Assembly: GCA_002343715.1 (NCBI GenBank)
Contig: DDSA01000134.1
Location: 1 to 5,332 of the forward strand
Length of the DNA stretch: 5,332 nt
Reading direction: 5' to 3'
From: Phycisphaerales bacterium UBA2402
GTDB taxonomy: Bacteria; Planctomycetota; Phycisphaerae; Phycisphaerales; UBA1924
The notes under the pieces: generated by a model
Databases searched by the model: none
The model's input: the letters and a program-made list of their open reading frames with translations, nothing else
What the model was told of the DNA's origin: nothing
Made by a program: the position numbers and the translations under genes
Shown: piece by piece, positions 1 through 5,332 of the stretch
Layout: each line of letters begins with the position of its first letter
Numbering within the stretch: the stretch's first letter is position 1

Positions 1-83
1 CGCGTCCTGCACCAACCACGCGGACGACCCAACCCCAGGCTCGCGGGGTATCTGCTCCTTCTCCGCGTACTCCCGGGCGGGAT

Positions 84-338
84 ATGGCTACCCCACCGCC
101 CACCGGCCGGGCCGCCACGCTCTCCATCCCCGGAGAAGCAACGCGCCGAACCGCAGAACGAGCAAAGCCCTCATCGATGCAGGCGGTGCACGCGGAATCG
201 CCCACTCAGTCCAGCGTTCGGGTGGATCGTCCCGAAACCCCAGAGCCTGTGACGCCCCGCAAGCCCGACCGGCGCAAGGCGCTTCGGCACGCCATCGTCA
301 TGCGCGAGATTCTGGGGCCGCCGGTTTCGATGCGCTGA
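84..338 (+). CDS. Small proline-rich protein of unknown function with a conserved-looking C-terminus
   Basis: I do not recognise a function. The 84-residue product has a low-complexity, Pro/Arg/Thr/Ser-rich first two thirds that looks disordered, followed by a compact basic and then hydrophobic end, PDRRKALRHAIVMREILGPP and VSMR. An ending of the EILGPP-x(2-3)-R kind is one I associate, from memory, with short planctomycete proteins. The reading frame is open to the left window edge, so this could instead be the C-terminus of a longer protein. I chose the ATG at 84 because third-position GC is about 73% after it and only about 44% in the in-frame codons before it, and because a G-rich stretch (GGGCGGG) lies just upstream. 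Its last 41 bases overlap the 3' end of the convergent zinc-ribbon gene. Nothing in it suggests a membrane segment, signal peptide or enzyme motif. A chance ORF remains possible in DNA this GC-rich. Confidence 0.45.
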   Translation: MATPPPTGRAATLSIPGEATRRTAERAKPSSMQAVHAESPTQSSVRVDRPETPEPVTPRKPDRRKALRHAIVMREILGPPVSMR

Positions 339-1173
339 ACAACCCCGGTTGTTCCATCGCCTTCCCGGCGAGTTGCTCGGATTGGAGCGCTCGTCCCAGT
401 CGCCTGGAAAGCGACACCATCGAGATAAGCATCAATGCCATCCAGATCAGATCCACACCGGGCAAGGCCCTTCCGCGGTACACCAGAAACCATGAAAAGG
501 TGAAGAGAATCGCCAGACCGGCGTAGTTCTTTCTCACATTCCTGTGCGTACGAGCCAGATGCGGAGTCATTGATTCCGTCTGCCGCTCCAGCAACTGCAA
601 CGCCCCGATCATCGCCGACAGGAAGCACACGATCAATCCCTGCGACACCGCGAGACTCACGAACTTCAGCCACGCCGGCAGCCCGGTCCATTCCACCAAC
701 CTGCTCACCGTCAGGCCGCCGTGAAACACCACGGCGACGGCGCCCAGCCTCCACACCCATCGCCGCCAGGGACCGACTCCGTACGGAGTCTGGGCCGGAG
801 CACTCGCCCACCACGACCCAACGACCGTCAGCCCGGCCCACACGACTCCTCCCGCGGCGAGACTCAGGGAAAATCCAACTCCCAAATAGCCCGCGATCCT
901 CGGGGCCGCATCCTCGGGCGACAGCCACATGGCGAGCGGCAGCGCAACCATCATCACGAGCAACCACGCCAAACCGATGGCGACCAGCAGGTGTGATATC
1001 GCCAGGCATTTCACGCCGCGGATGACACGACGCAGCCACTCCGGGTCCGCCGCGCGCAACCACGTGCGAGACTCCAATGAACGTGCCACCGGGCACGCGC
1101 ACTCGGGGCAGACTCCATCGGTCGCCAGGCCCGAGAGTTCATACCCGCACTTGAGGCACGCGATCGCTCCCAC
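298..1173 (-). CDS. Polytopic membrane protein with N-terminal zinc ribbon, function unknown
   Basis: The 291-residue product starts with a four-cysteine zinc-ribbon module: C6-x2-C9, then GYELSG, then C22PEC25. CGY-x-L-x-GL followed by CPEC is a recurring N-terminal module in planctomycete membrane proteins. A basic, amphipathic linker (about 36-55) follows, then roughly six hydrophobic segments at about 56-83, 93-119, 142-162, 169-195, 216-233 and 240-256, and a polar, Pro/Ala-rich C-terminal tail. It is therefore probably an inner-membrane protein with the zinc ribbon on the cytoplasmic side; that topology is inferred. No catalytic motif is visible and the substrate or partner is unknown. 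The start is GTG at 1173: it leaves the complete cysteine motif, the frame before it has no better start, and no clear ribosome-binding site is present. The gene diverges from nadE and its 3' end overlaps the small convergent ORF by 41 bases. Overlapping long frames in this stretch lack the cysteine motif and the membrane periodicity. Confidence 0.82.
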   Translation of the reverse strand: MGAIACLKCGYELSGLATDGVCPECACPVARSLESRTWLRAADPEWLRRVIRGVKCLAISHLLVAIGLAWLLVMMVALPLAMWLSPEDAAPRIAGYLGVGFSLSLAAGGVVWAGLTVVGSWWASAPAQTPYGVGPWRRWVWRLGAVAVVFHGGLTVSRLVEWTGLPAWLKFVSLAVSQGLIVCFLSAMIGALQLLERQTESMTPHLARTHRNVRKNYAGLAILFTFSWFLVYRGRALPGVDLIWMALMLISMVSLSRRLGRALQSEQLAGKAMEQPGLFSASKPAAPESRA

Positions 1174-1258
1174 AGCGCGAGCGTAGCACCCGCCAGGGTA
1201 CCTGTTCCAATCCTGATCGGACCGACTCCGCCGCGCTCTACCCTTCTTTCACGTACTC
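1174..1258. promoter_or_regulatory. Divergent intergenic gap, presumed promoters for both flanking genes
   Basis: These 85 bases separate the divergent starts of the zinc-ribbon membrane protein (GTG) and nadE (ATG), so promoters for both should lie here; that is inferred from layout alone. I see no convincing -35/-10 pair, operator palindrome or riboswitch fold. Neither start has a purine-rich Shine-Dalgarno sequence: the bases before the nadE ATG are CTTTCACGTACTC. Both genes may therefore rely on leaderless or SD-independent initiation. Confidence 0.35.
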
Positions 1259-2983
1259 ATGCTTCTGGCCCTCTGCCCCATCAACCCCACCATCGGCGAC
1301 CTCGCGGGCAACGCGGCGCTGATCGCATCGGGCATCGGGGCCGCCCGCGCGGCGGGGGCCGACCTGGTGGTCTTCCCCGAACTGGCCCTGTGCGGGTATC
1401 CGCCGCGGGACCTGCTCCTACAGCACGGGTTCATCGAAGCCTGCTGCGCATGGGCCGATCGGATCGGGATCGAACACACCGGGAGCATCACGGCCGTCTT
1501 TGGGACACCCCTCCCCGTGGACCCGCACCACCCGCGCGGCCCGATCGCCAACTCGCTGTGCGCCTATCGGGACGGCGCTCGCATCGCCTTCTATGACAAG
1601 CGGCTGCTGCCGACCTACGACGTCTTCGACGAGGATCGGTACTTCAACGGCGGACTCACTCCGAGGGTGATCGACATCCGCGGCGTGCGGGTCGGCCTGT
1701 CGATCTGCGAGGACCTGTGGAAAGGCGAGGATGCGGGGTTCGCCGCGCATTACGCCGACTCGCCCGACCCCGTCGCCGAACTTGTCTCGGCGGGCGCGCA
1801 ACTGATTGTCAGCCCGTCGGCCAGCCCGTTTGTGATGGGCAAAGCGCACAAGCACGAGTCGATCGTGCGGGCGCACGCCGCGAAGCACGGCGTGCCGGTG
1901 GCTTCGCTCAACCAACTCGGCGGGAACGATGAACTGCTGTTCGACGGGCACGCCTTCATCGCCGATGCGCGGGGAGAGATCGCGGCAGCGCTATCCCGGT
2001 GGAAGGGCGGTATGCTCCTGATCGACGCGGGGGAGTCCGGGGTGCGGCCGGCGCCGGGGCATGCCCCCAGCGCCGAGGCGAAGCCAAACACGTACGCCGA
2101 CCTCTTCGAGGCCCTTCGTCTGGGCATCGCCGATTACCTTCGAAAAACCGGGTTCACCCGCGCGCTCGTGGGCCTCTCGGGCGGCATCGACTCGGCCCTC
2201 ACCGCAGCGCTCGCCGCCGCGGCGCTCGGCCCCGGGAATGTCACCGGCGTGCTCATGCCCAGCCGCTACAGCAGCGGGCACAGCATCAGCGATGCCGACG
2301 TTCTCGCCGACCGTCTGGGGATCCGCCGGATCACCGTTCCCATCGAGGATGGGGTCGGGGGGCTTCGCCGCGCCATCGATCCCGCGCTGGGCGAACTCGG
2401 TGGCACGCCGCTCGGGCACACCCTCCCCGATTTGGCCGAAGAGAACCTGCAATCCCGCATCCGCGGCACGATCCTGATGGCGATCTCCAACCGCACGGGC
2501 GCGATGGTGCTGACCACGGGGAACAAGTCCGAACTCGCCGTGGGGTACTGCACGCTCTACGGCGACATGAACGGCGGGCTGGCTGTCCTGAGCGATGTGA
2601 CCAAGGGGCACGTCTACGCACTCAGCGAGTGGATCAACGCGAACTTCGACTCGTGCGGGTTCGCCTCCGCGCCCATCCCACGCGGCAGCATCGACAAAGC
2701 CCCCAGCGCCGAACTCCGCCCCGACCAGACCGACCAGGACTCACTGCCGCCGTACCCCGTGCTGGACGCGATCCTCGCGGCCTATGTTGAACGGCGCATG
2801 AGCGCGCCGGAGATCGTTGCCGCGACGGGGGCGGATCGATCGACCGTGCATCGGATCATCCGCATGATCGACCTCGCCGAGTACAAGCGCAAGCAGGCGG
2901 CCATCGGGCTCAAAGTCACGGGCGTCGCCTTCGGTTCCGGACGCCGCTACCCCATCGCGCAGCGGTGGCCCGGCCCGACATAG
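1259..2983 (+). CDS. nadE: Glutamine-dependent NAD+ synthetase
   Basis: This cytoplasmic enzyme makes the last step of NAD+ synthesis: it amidates nicotinic acid adenine dinucleotide using ATP, with ammonia taken from glutamine. The 574-residue, two-domain architecture is complete and of normal length for the glutamine-dependent type. Residues 1 to about 260 form a nitrilase-type (CN hydrolase) glutaminase with the triad Glu41 (FPELALCGYPPRD), Lys114 (YDKRLLPTYDVFDEDRYF) and Cys150 (LSICEDLW). Residues about 280-574 form the synthetase domain, with the ATP pyrophosphatase P-loop SGGIDSA at 307-313, the signature TTGNKSELAVGYCTLYGDMN at 419-438, and KAPSAELRPDQTDQDSLPPY at 480-499. The ATG at 1259 is chosen because the protein begins directly with the family's first beta strand (LLALCPINPTIGDL); no Shine-Dalgarno is visible. 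The glutaminase domain means it need not depend on free ammonia. The DUF6958-like gene lies close downstream and may be co-transcribed. Confidence 0.98.
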   Translation: MLLALCPINPTIGDLAGNAALIASGIGAARAAGADLVVFPELALCGYPPRDLLLQHGFIEACCAWADRIGIEHTGSITAVFGTPLPVDPHHPRGPIANSLCAYRDGARIAFYDKRLLPTYDVFDEDRYFNGGLTPRVIDIRGVRVGLSICEDLWKGEDAGFAAHYADSPDPVAELVSAGAQLIVSPSASPFVMGKAHKHESIVRAHAAKHGVPVASLNQLGGNDELLFDGHAFIADARGEIAAALSRWKGGMLLIDAGESGVRPAPGHAPSAEAKPNTYADLFEALRLGIADYLRKTGFTRALVGLSGGIDSALTAALAAAALGPGNVTGVLMPSRYSSGHSISDADVLADRLGIRRITVPIEDGVGGLRRAIDPALGELGGTPLGHTLPDLAEENLQSRIRGTILMAISNRTGAMVLTTGNKSELAVGYCTLYGDMNGGLAVLSDVTKGHVYALSEWINANFDSCGFASAPIPRGSIDKAPSAELRPDQTDQDSLPPYPVLDAILAAYVERRMSAPEIVAATGADRSTVHRIIRMIDLAEYKRKQAAIGLKVTGVAFGSGRRYPIAQRWPGPT

Positions 2984-3025
2984 CCTGTGGCTGCACGCGA
3001 CCCCCGTCAGGCTCACTCCACTCCC

Positions 3026-3397
3026 ATGCCGACCCGACAGACCGCCTCTCACGTCCGATCCCGATCTAAGCCCGCAACACGGGGCAAGCCGCGCGCGGAT
3101 CACGCGACCATCCTCACGCTCAATGTGAACTACGAGAAGGGCAAGGGGGGCACGCGCATGAACGCAGCGCGGTACGCGGCGTATCGAAAGGCCATCCTCC
3201 GAGCGGTCCCGCGGGGCGAGCGGGGCATCCTCTTCACCGACCTGCCCGCCGCGGTCGAAACGGCCCTGCCACGCGGCATGGGCAAATCGATGGGGTCGGT
3301 GATGTGGAACGTGACGACCGTCAAACTGGACTTGGAGGCGCGGGGCCTGATCGAGCGGGTGCCGGGGTCAAAGCCTCAGCGGATCAGGCGCGTATGA
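3026..3397 (+). CDS. Small DUF6958-like protein, probable winged-helix fold
   Basis: The 123-residue product has a basic, probably flexible N-terminus (1-25) and a compact domain from about 28 to 123. The domain reads ILTLNVNYEKGKGGTRMNAA, then RYAAYRKAILRAVP, then SVMWNVTTVKLDLEARGLIE and a basic end (KPQRIRRV). The pattern of NVN, an R-x-[ND]-A-x-[KR]-Y helix, and a [TK]TV-[KQ]-LDLEA-[KR]-G helix followed by a basic strand matches, from memory, the small DUF6958 family, whose function is unknown. The helix-plus-basic-wing layout suggests a winged-helix DNA-binding fold; this is inference, with no proven ligand or target. I start at ATG 3026, 42 bases after the nadE stop. An in-frame GTG at 2987, three bases after that stop, would add 13 poorly conserved-looking residues (136 total). 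ATG 3160 is also possible but would remove the first strand. Same strand and short gap suggest an operon with nadE. Confidence 0.8.
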   Translation: MPTRQTASHVRSRSKPATRGKPRADHATILTLNVNYEKGKGGTRMNAARYAAYRKAILRAVPRGERGILFTDLPAAVETALPRGMGKSMGSVMWNVTTVKLDLEARGLIERVPGSKPQRIRRV

Positions 3398-3418
3398 GGC
3401 TCCTGCACACGTATGCGC

Positions 3419-3550
3419 TCAGGCCCGCCGACGCCTCGATGCGAGCATCCCGCACGCGATGAACGCGCCGAGCACACCGGGGCCGGGAACGCGCGCCACG
3501 AAGCCCCGCGATGAGCCGTCGGTCAGGATCGCGGCCCCACAGATCGTGAG
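3419..3550 (-). pseudogene. Orphan C-terminal tail of a PEP-CTERM-like protein
   Basis: In this minus-strand frame 43 codons end in TGA and read like the last part of a secreted, exosortase-sorted protein: LTICGAAILTDGSSRGFVAR, then VPGPG, the hydrophobic stretch VLGAFIACGMLAS, and RRRRA. VPGPG plus a transmembrane-length hydrophobic segment plus an arginine cluster at the extreme C-terminus is the PEP-CTERM layout, with VPGPG as a variant of VPEP. Known members are anchored and processed by exosortase and are tied to extracellular polysaccharide. The frame stays open upstream to a stop at 3836-3838, but contains no ATG, GTG or TTG before the tail, and upstream of 3553 it runs out of frame inside the sugar-phosphate transferase gene. 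No signal peptide or start can be assigned. I therefore read it as the remnant of a gene whose 5' part was lost. The alternative is a coincidental match in GC-rich DNA. Confidence 0.5.
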
Positions 3551-3552
3551 CC

Positions 3553-4932
3553 TTACGCCATCTGCTTCACCTCGTCCGCGTGCGGCTCGGTCGGTGCCCG
3601 GCCGCTCTTGGCGTCGTAGGCCGCGGCCTGGGCCTCGATGGCCTTTTTGCGGGCGACCTTGATGGCGGTGACGCCGATGAACGCGGCGACAAAGAGCGTG
3701 AGGAAGTAGATGACCCGTGCACGCAGCAGCGTGACCGAGGCGCCCAGCACCGCGAAACTCGCGGCGATGCCGTAGAGGGTGATGACCGCGCCCTTCACGC
3801 CCAGCGACCGCTTGAGCATATGGTGCAGGTGCTGGTCATCGGCGGCGGAGATGCTCTTGCCCTCCATCTTGCGCCGCACGATGGCCAGGCTCGTATCCAT
3901 GATGGGCACCGCGTACACGATCAACCCCGCCGCGACCAGGAAGGTCTTGCCGGTGTCGCCCAGCGACAGGATGATGGCGCAGGTGCAGAACCCCAGCATG
4001 AGGCTGCCCGCATCGCCCAGGAAGATCGTGGCGGGGTTGAAGTTGTGGGGCAGGAAACCCAGGCACGCGCCCAGCAGGGCGAGACACAGGACGATGCGCT
4101 GGGCATCGCGCCGGCCGTCATCGACCAGCGCCAGGCCCAGCGCGATCACCAGCAGGCCGATGGCGGTGATGGCCGTGGTGCCGCTGAGCAGGCCGTCCAG
4201 GCCGTCGATGAGGTTGCTGGCGTTGCACAGGCCCAGCACCGAGACGGCGATGATCGCCGTGCCGACCCAGTAGACGAAGTCGATGGGGATGGCGTTCACA
4301 CCCCCGATCGCCACGGGCAGGGGGATGCTCACCATGAGCGTCTCGAACCCGCCCACCATCGTCACGGGGATGTGCAGGGCCTTGGCGATGGGCAGCATGA
4401 TCCCGCTGGCGAGCTGCACGCCGACGTTGTCGATGGCCAGGGCCGCGGCGGCGATGAGTTGGCCGCCGACCTTCACTCGGGGCGAGATGCCCGAGACATC
4501 ATCGATGACGCCCACGAGCATGATGACGGTCAGGCCCAGCAGCACCGAGAGGGGGACGTGCCAGGGCAGGCCCTCGGCGTTGAGGTGCTTGGTCGTGTGC
4601 CACTGGATGAGGTTGTCCCCGGTCTTGGCGGCGATATAACTGAAGAAGATGCCCGCGAGGATGCCCAGATAGACGGCCACGCCGCCGAGATAGGCGATGG
4701 GCATCCGGTGGACCTTGCGGGCCTCGCTGGGGCGGTCGATCACGCCGTTGGCCACGGCGAGCCGGCGCATGATCGGCGTGGCCGCCAGCGCCACGATGAA
4801 CGACACCGCCAGCACGCCGATGTACCCCTCAAAAATCGAGAGACGTGTTGGGTCCTCCGGCGGCGCGGGCGGGTCCAACGCCGGGGCGTTCAGGTCGATG
4901 GGGATGGGGAGTTGTGACAGCAGGCGGATCAA
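3553..4932 (-). CDS. WecA/TagO-type polyprenyl-phosphate sugar-1-phosphate transferase
   Basis: This integral-membrane enzyme belongs to the MraY/WecA family (glycosyltransferase family 4), which transfers a HexNAc-1-phosphate from a UDP-sugar to undecaprenyl phosphate on the cytoplasmic face and so starts a lipid-linked glycan. Numbering from the TTG (459 residues), the diagnostic motifs are RKVHRMPIAYLGG (72-84), the Mg2+-binding Asp pair D144D145 (GVIDD), NASNLIDGLDGL (237-248), FNPATIFLGDAGS with D307, and DDQHLHHML (365-373). The HLHH form favours the WecA/TagO branch over MraY. About ten or eleven hydrophobic segments run from residue 36 to 425; the N-terminus (to about 30) is Pro-rich and the C-terminus polar. 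The spacing between GGQ (156-158) and N237 looks longer than usual. TTG 4932 is chosen because GGAGAG lies six bases upstream and it overlaps the preceding stop as TTGA. A GTG at 5001 is possible but buried in the upstream gene. The exact sugar cannot be told from sequence. Confidence 0.93.
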   Translation of the reverse strand: MIRLLSQLPIPIDLNAPALDPPAPPEDPTRLSIFEGYIGVLAVSFIVALAATPIMRRLAVANGVIDRPSEARKVHRMPIAYLGGVAVYLGILAGIFFSYIAAKTGDNLIQWHTTKHLNAEGLPWHVPLSVLLGLTVIMLVGVIDDVSGISPRVKVGGQLIAAAALAIDNVGVQLASGIMLPIAKALHIPVTMVGGFETLMVSIPLPVAIGGVNAIPIDFVYWVGTAIIAVSVLGLCNASNLIDGLDGLLSGTTAITAIGLLVIALGLALVDDGRRDAQRIVLCLALLGACLGFLPHNFNPATIFLGDAGSLMLGFCTCAIILSLGDTGKTFLVAAGLIVYAVPIMDTSLAIVRRKMEGKSISAADDQHLHHMLKRSLGVKGAVITLYGIAASFAVLGASVTLLRARVIYFLTLFVAAFIGVTAIKVARKKAIEAQAAAYDAKSGRAPTEPHADEVKQMA

Positions 4933-5332
4933 CGGCGGCTCTCCGGCCCGACGGGTTCGGCGGGCCACTCCATCGGCGGGCCTTTCCCGCCCCGCACCCA
5001 CGCCGCAACGTCCGCCAGGGTGCGCTCCAGCGGGATCGTCGGTTCGAACCCGACCGCTTCCCGGATACGGGTGAGGTCGGGGCCGCGCTTGAGGAGGTCC
5101 TCGAAACCCGCGGCGTAGGCGTCAGTGTATCGGACACGGGTGATGGACGACTTGCTCCCGGTCACGGCGATGGCCAGGTTCGCGAGCTCTTCGATGGTGA
5201 TGGTGCGGTCGGAACCGATGTTGAACACCCGTCCGTGGGCGGCGGGGCATTCGAGCAGGCGGGGCAGCACGCCCGCCACGTCGCGGACATCGCAGAAGCA
5301 GCGGGTCTGCGCGCCGTCGCCGTAGACCTCGA
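4929..5332 (-). CDS. NAD-dependent nucleotide-sugar epimerase/dehydratase, C-terminal part
   Basis: Only the last 133 residues are in the window; the gene runs off the right edge, so its N-terminal Rossmann fold and the catalytic Tyr-x3-Lys are not visible. What is visible is typical of extended short-chain dehydrogenases acting on UDP-, GDP- or dTDP-sugars. EVYGDGAQTRCFCDVRDVAG (1-20) is the substrate-binding YGDG-x-Q-x-R motif followed by a helix that lines the sugar-nucleotide pocket. FNIGS (36-40) and ITIEELA (44-50) are the usual next elements. RGPDLTRIREAVGFEPTIPL (82-101) is the family's late R-P-D...G-[WF]-x-P segment, followed by a terminal helix. Candidates include UDP-glucose 4-epimerase-like, UDP-glucuronate decarboxylase-like or GDP-mannose dehydratase-like enzymes; the visible part does not decide. 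It acts in the cytoplasm and precedes the sugar-phosphate transferase with a TTGA overlap, so it likely supplies or modifies a sugar for the same surface glycan. Confidence 0.92.
   Translation of the reverse strand, partial: EVYGDGAQTRCFCDVRDVAGVLPRLLECPAAHGRVFNIGSDRTITIEELANLAIAVTGSKSSITRVRYTDAYAAGFEDLLKRGPDLTRIREAVGFEPTIPLERTLADVAAWVRGGKGPPMEWPAEPVGPESRR
4930..4944 (-). promoter_or_regulatory. Ribosome-binding site and TTG start deciding the transferase N-terminus
   Basis: Read on the minus strand, GGAGAG (4944-4939) is followed by a six-base spacer and a TTG start (4932-4930). That TTG shares bases with the epimerase stop in the four-base overlap TTGA (4932-4929). A good Shine-Dalgarno at normal spacing together with the overlap supports translational coupling between the two genes, and supports this start over the GTG at 5001. 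Confidence 0.75.

Noticed and set aside
1..87. Minus-strand frame at the left edge reading YPAREYAEKEQIPREPG with high third-position GC
   Set aside because: It is preceded directly by an in-frame TAG and has no start codon before the last few codons at the edge, so no gene can be supported from what is visible.
206..1102. A 298-residue minus-strand open frame overlapping the zinc-ribbon gene
   Set aside because: It is Arg/Gly-rich without membrane periodicity or motifs. The other minus-strand frame has the CxxC...CPEC ribbon and clear transmembrane segments, so only that one is called.
1174..1222. Possible minus-strand promoter, TTGGAA and TACGCT 19 bases apart, upstream of the zinc-ribbon gene
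   Set aside because: The -10 match is only three of six, the spacing is long, and it would leave almost no leader. In a planctomycete this could easily be chance.
3438..3449. Perfect inverted repeat GATGC-GA-GCATC in the convergent gap, considered as a terminator
   Set aside because: The arms are five bases with a two-base loop, there is no following T-run, and it lies inside the PEP-CTERM-like codons. No intrinsic terminator is visible in 3398-3552.
3580..4917. A 445-residue plus-strand open frame opposite the sugar-phosphate transferase
   Set aside because: Its translation is rich in Asp, Gly, His and Gln with no domain motif, and the opposite strand carries every catalytic motif of a known family. 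It is an antisense shadow kept open by high GC.
4933..5001. N-terminal extension of the transferase from the GTG at 5001
   Set aside because: These 23 codons overlap the conserved end of the epimerase gene, give a charged sequence with no family similarity, and lack a better ribosome-binding site than the TTG at 4932.

Overview
The window is GC-rich DNA and reads like a chromosomal stretch from a member of the Planctomycetota, most likely a Phycisphaerae-type bacterium. That placement is an inference from three things visible in the sequence: a polytopic membrane protein with an N-terminal CxxC...CPEC zinc ribbon, a PEP-CTERM-like C-terminal tail (VPGPG, a hydrophobic stretch, then RRRR), and a small protein ending in EILGPPVSMR. 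No rRNA, tRNA, CRISPR array, insertion sequence or phage gene was found.

Layout. Positions 84-338 (+) hold a small proline-rich ORF of unknown function whose 3' end overlaps, tail to tail, the 3' end of a zinc-ribbon membrane protein gene (298-1173, -). An 85-base divergent gap follows. Then comes nadE (1259-2983, +), a complete glutamine-dependent NAD+ synthetase, and close behind it a small DUF6958-like winged-helix-type protein (3026-3397, +). The convergent gap at 3398-3552 is not empty. On the minus strand it carries an orphan PEP-CTERM-like tail (3419-3550) with no start codon upstream in its frame. Positions 3553-4932 (-) encode a WecA/TagO-type polyprenyl-phosphate sugar-1-phosphate transferase. 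It is coupled through a TTGA overlap to the 3' end of an NAD-dependent nucleotide-sugar epimerase/dehydratase gene (4929 to the right edge, -).

How the genes work together. The two minus-strand genes at the right form part of a surface-polysaccharide module: a soluble enzyme that modifies a nucleotide sugar, then an integral-membrane enzyme that loads the first sugar phosphate onto the lipid carrier. The orphan PEP-CTERM-like tail just downstream fits this setting, because exosortase-sorted proteins are known to associate with exopolysaccharide loci. NadE is a housekeeping enzyme with no evident link to that module. I did not find a convincing undescribed multi-gene system. The items most worth a second look are the orphan sorting tail, the small EILGPPVSMR ORF, and the DUF6958-like gene behind nadE.
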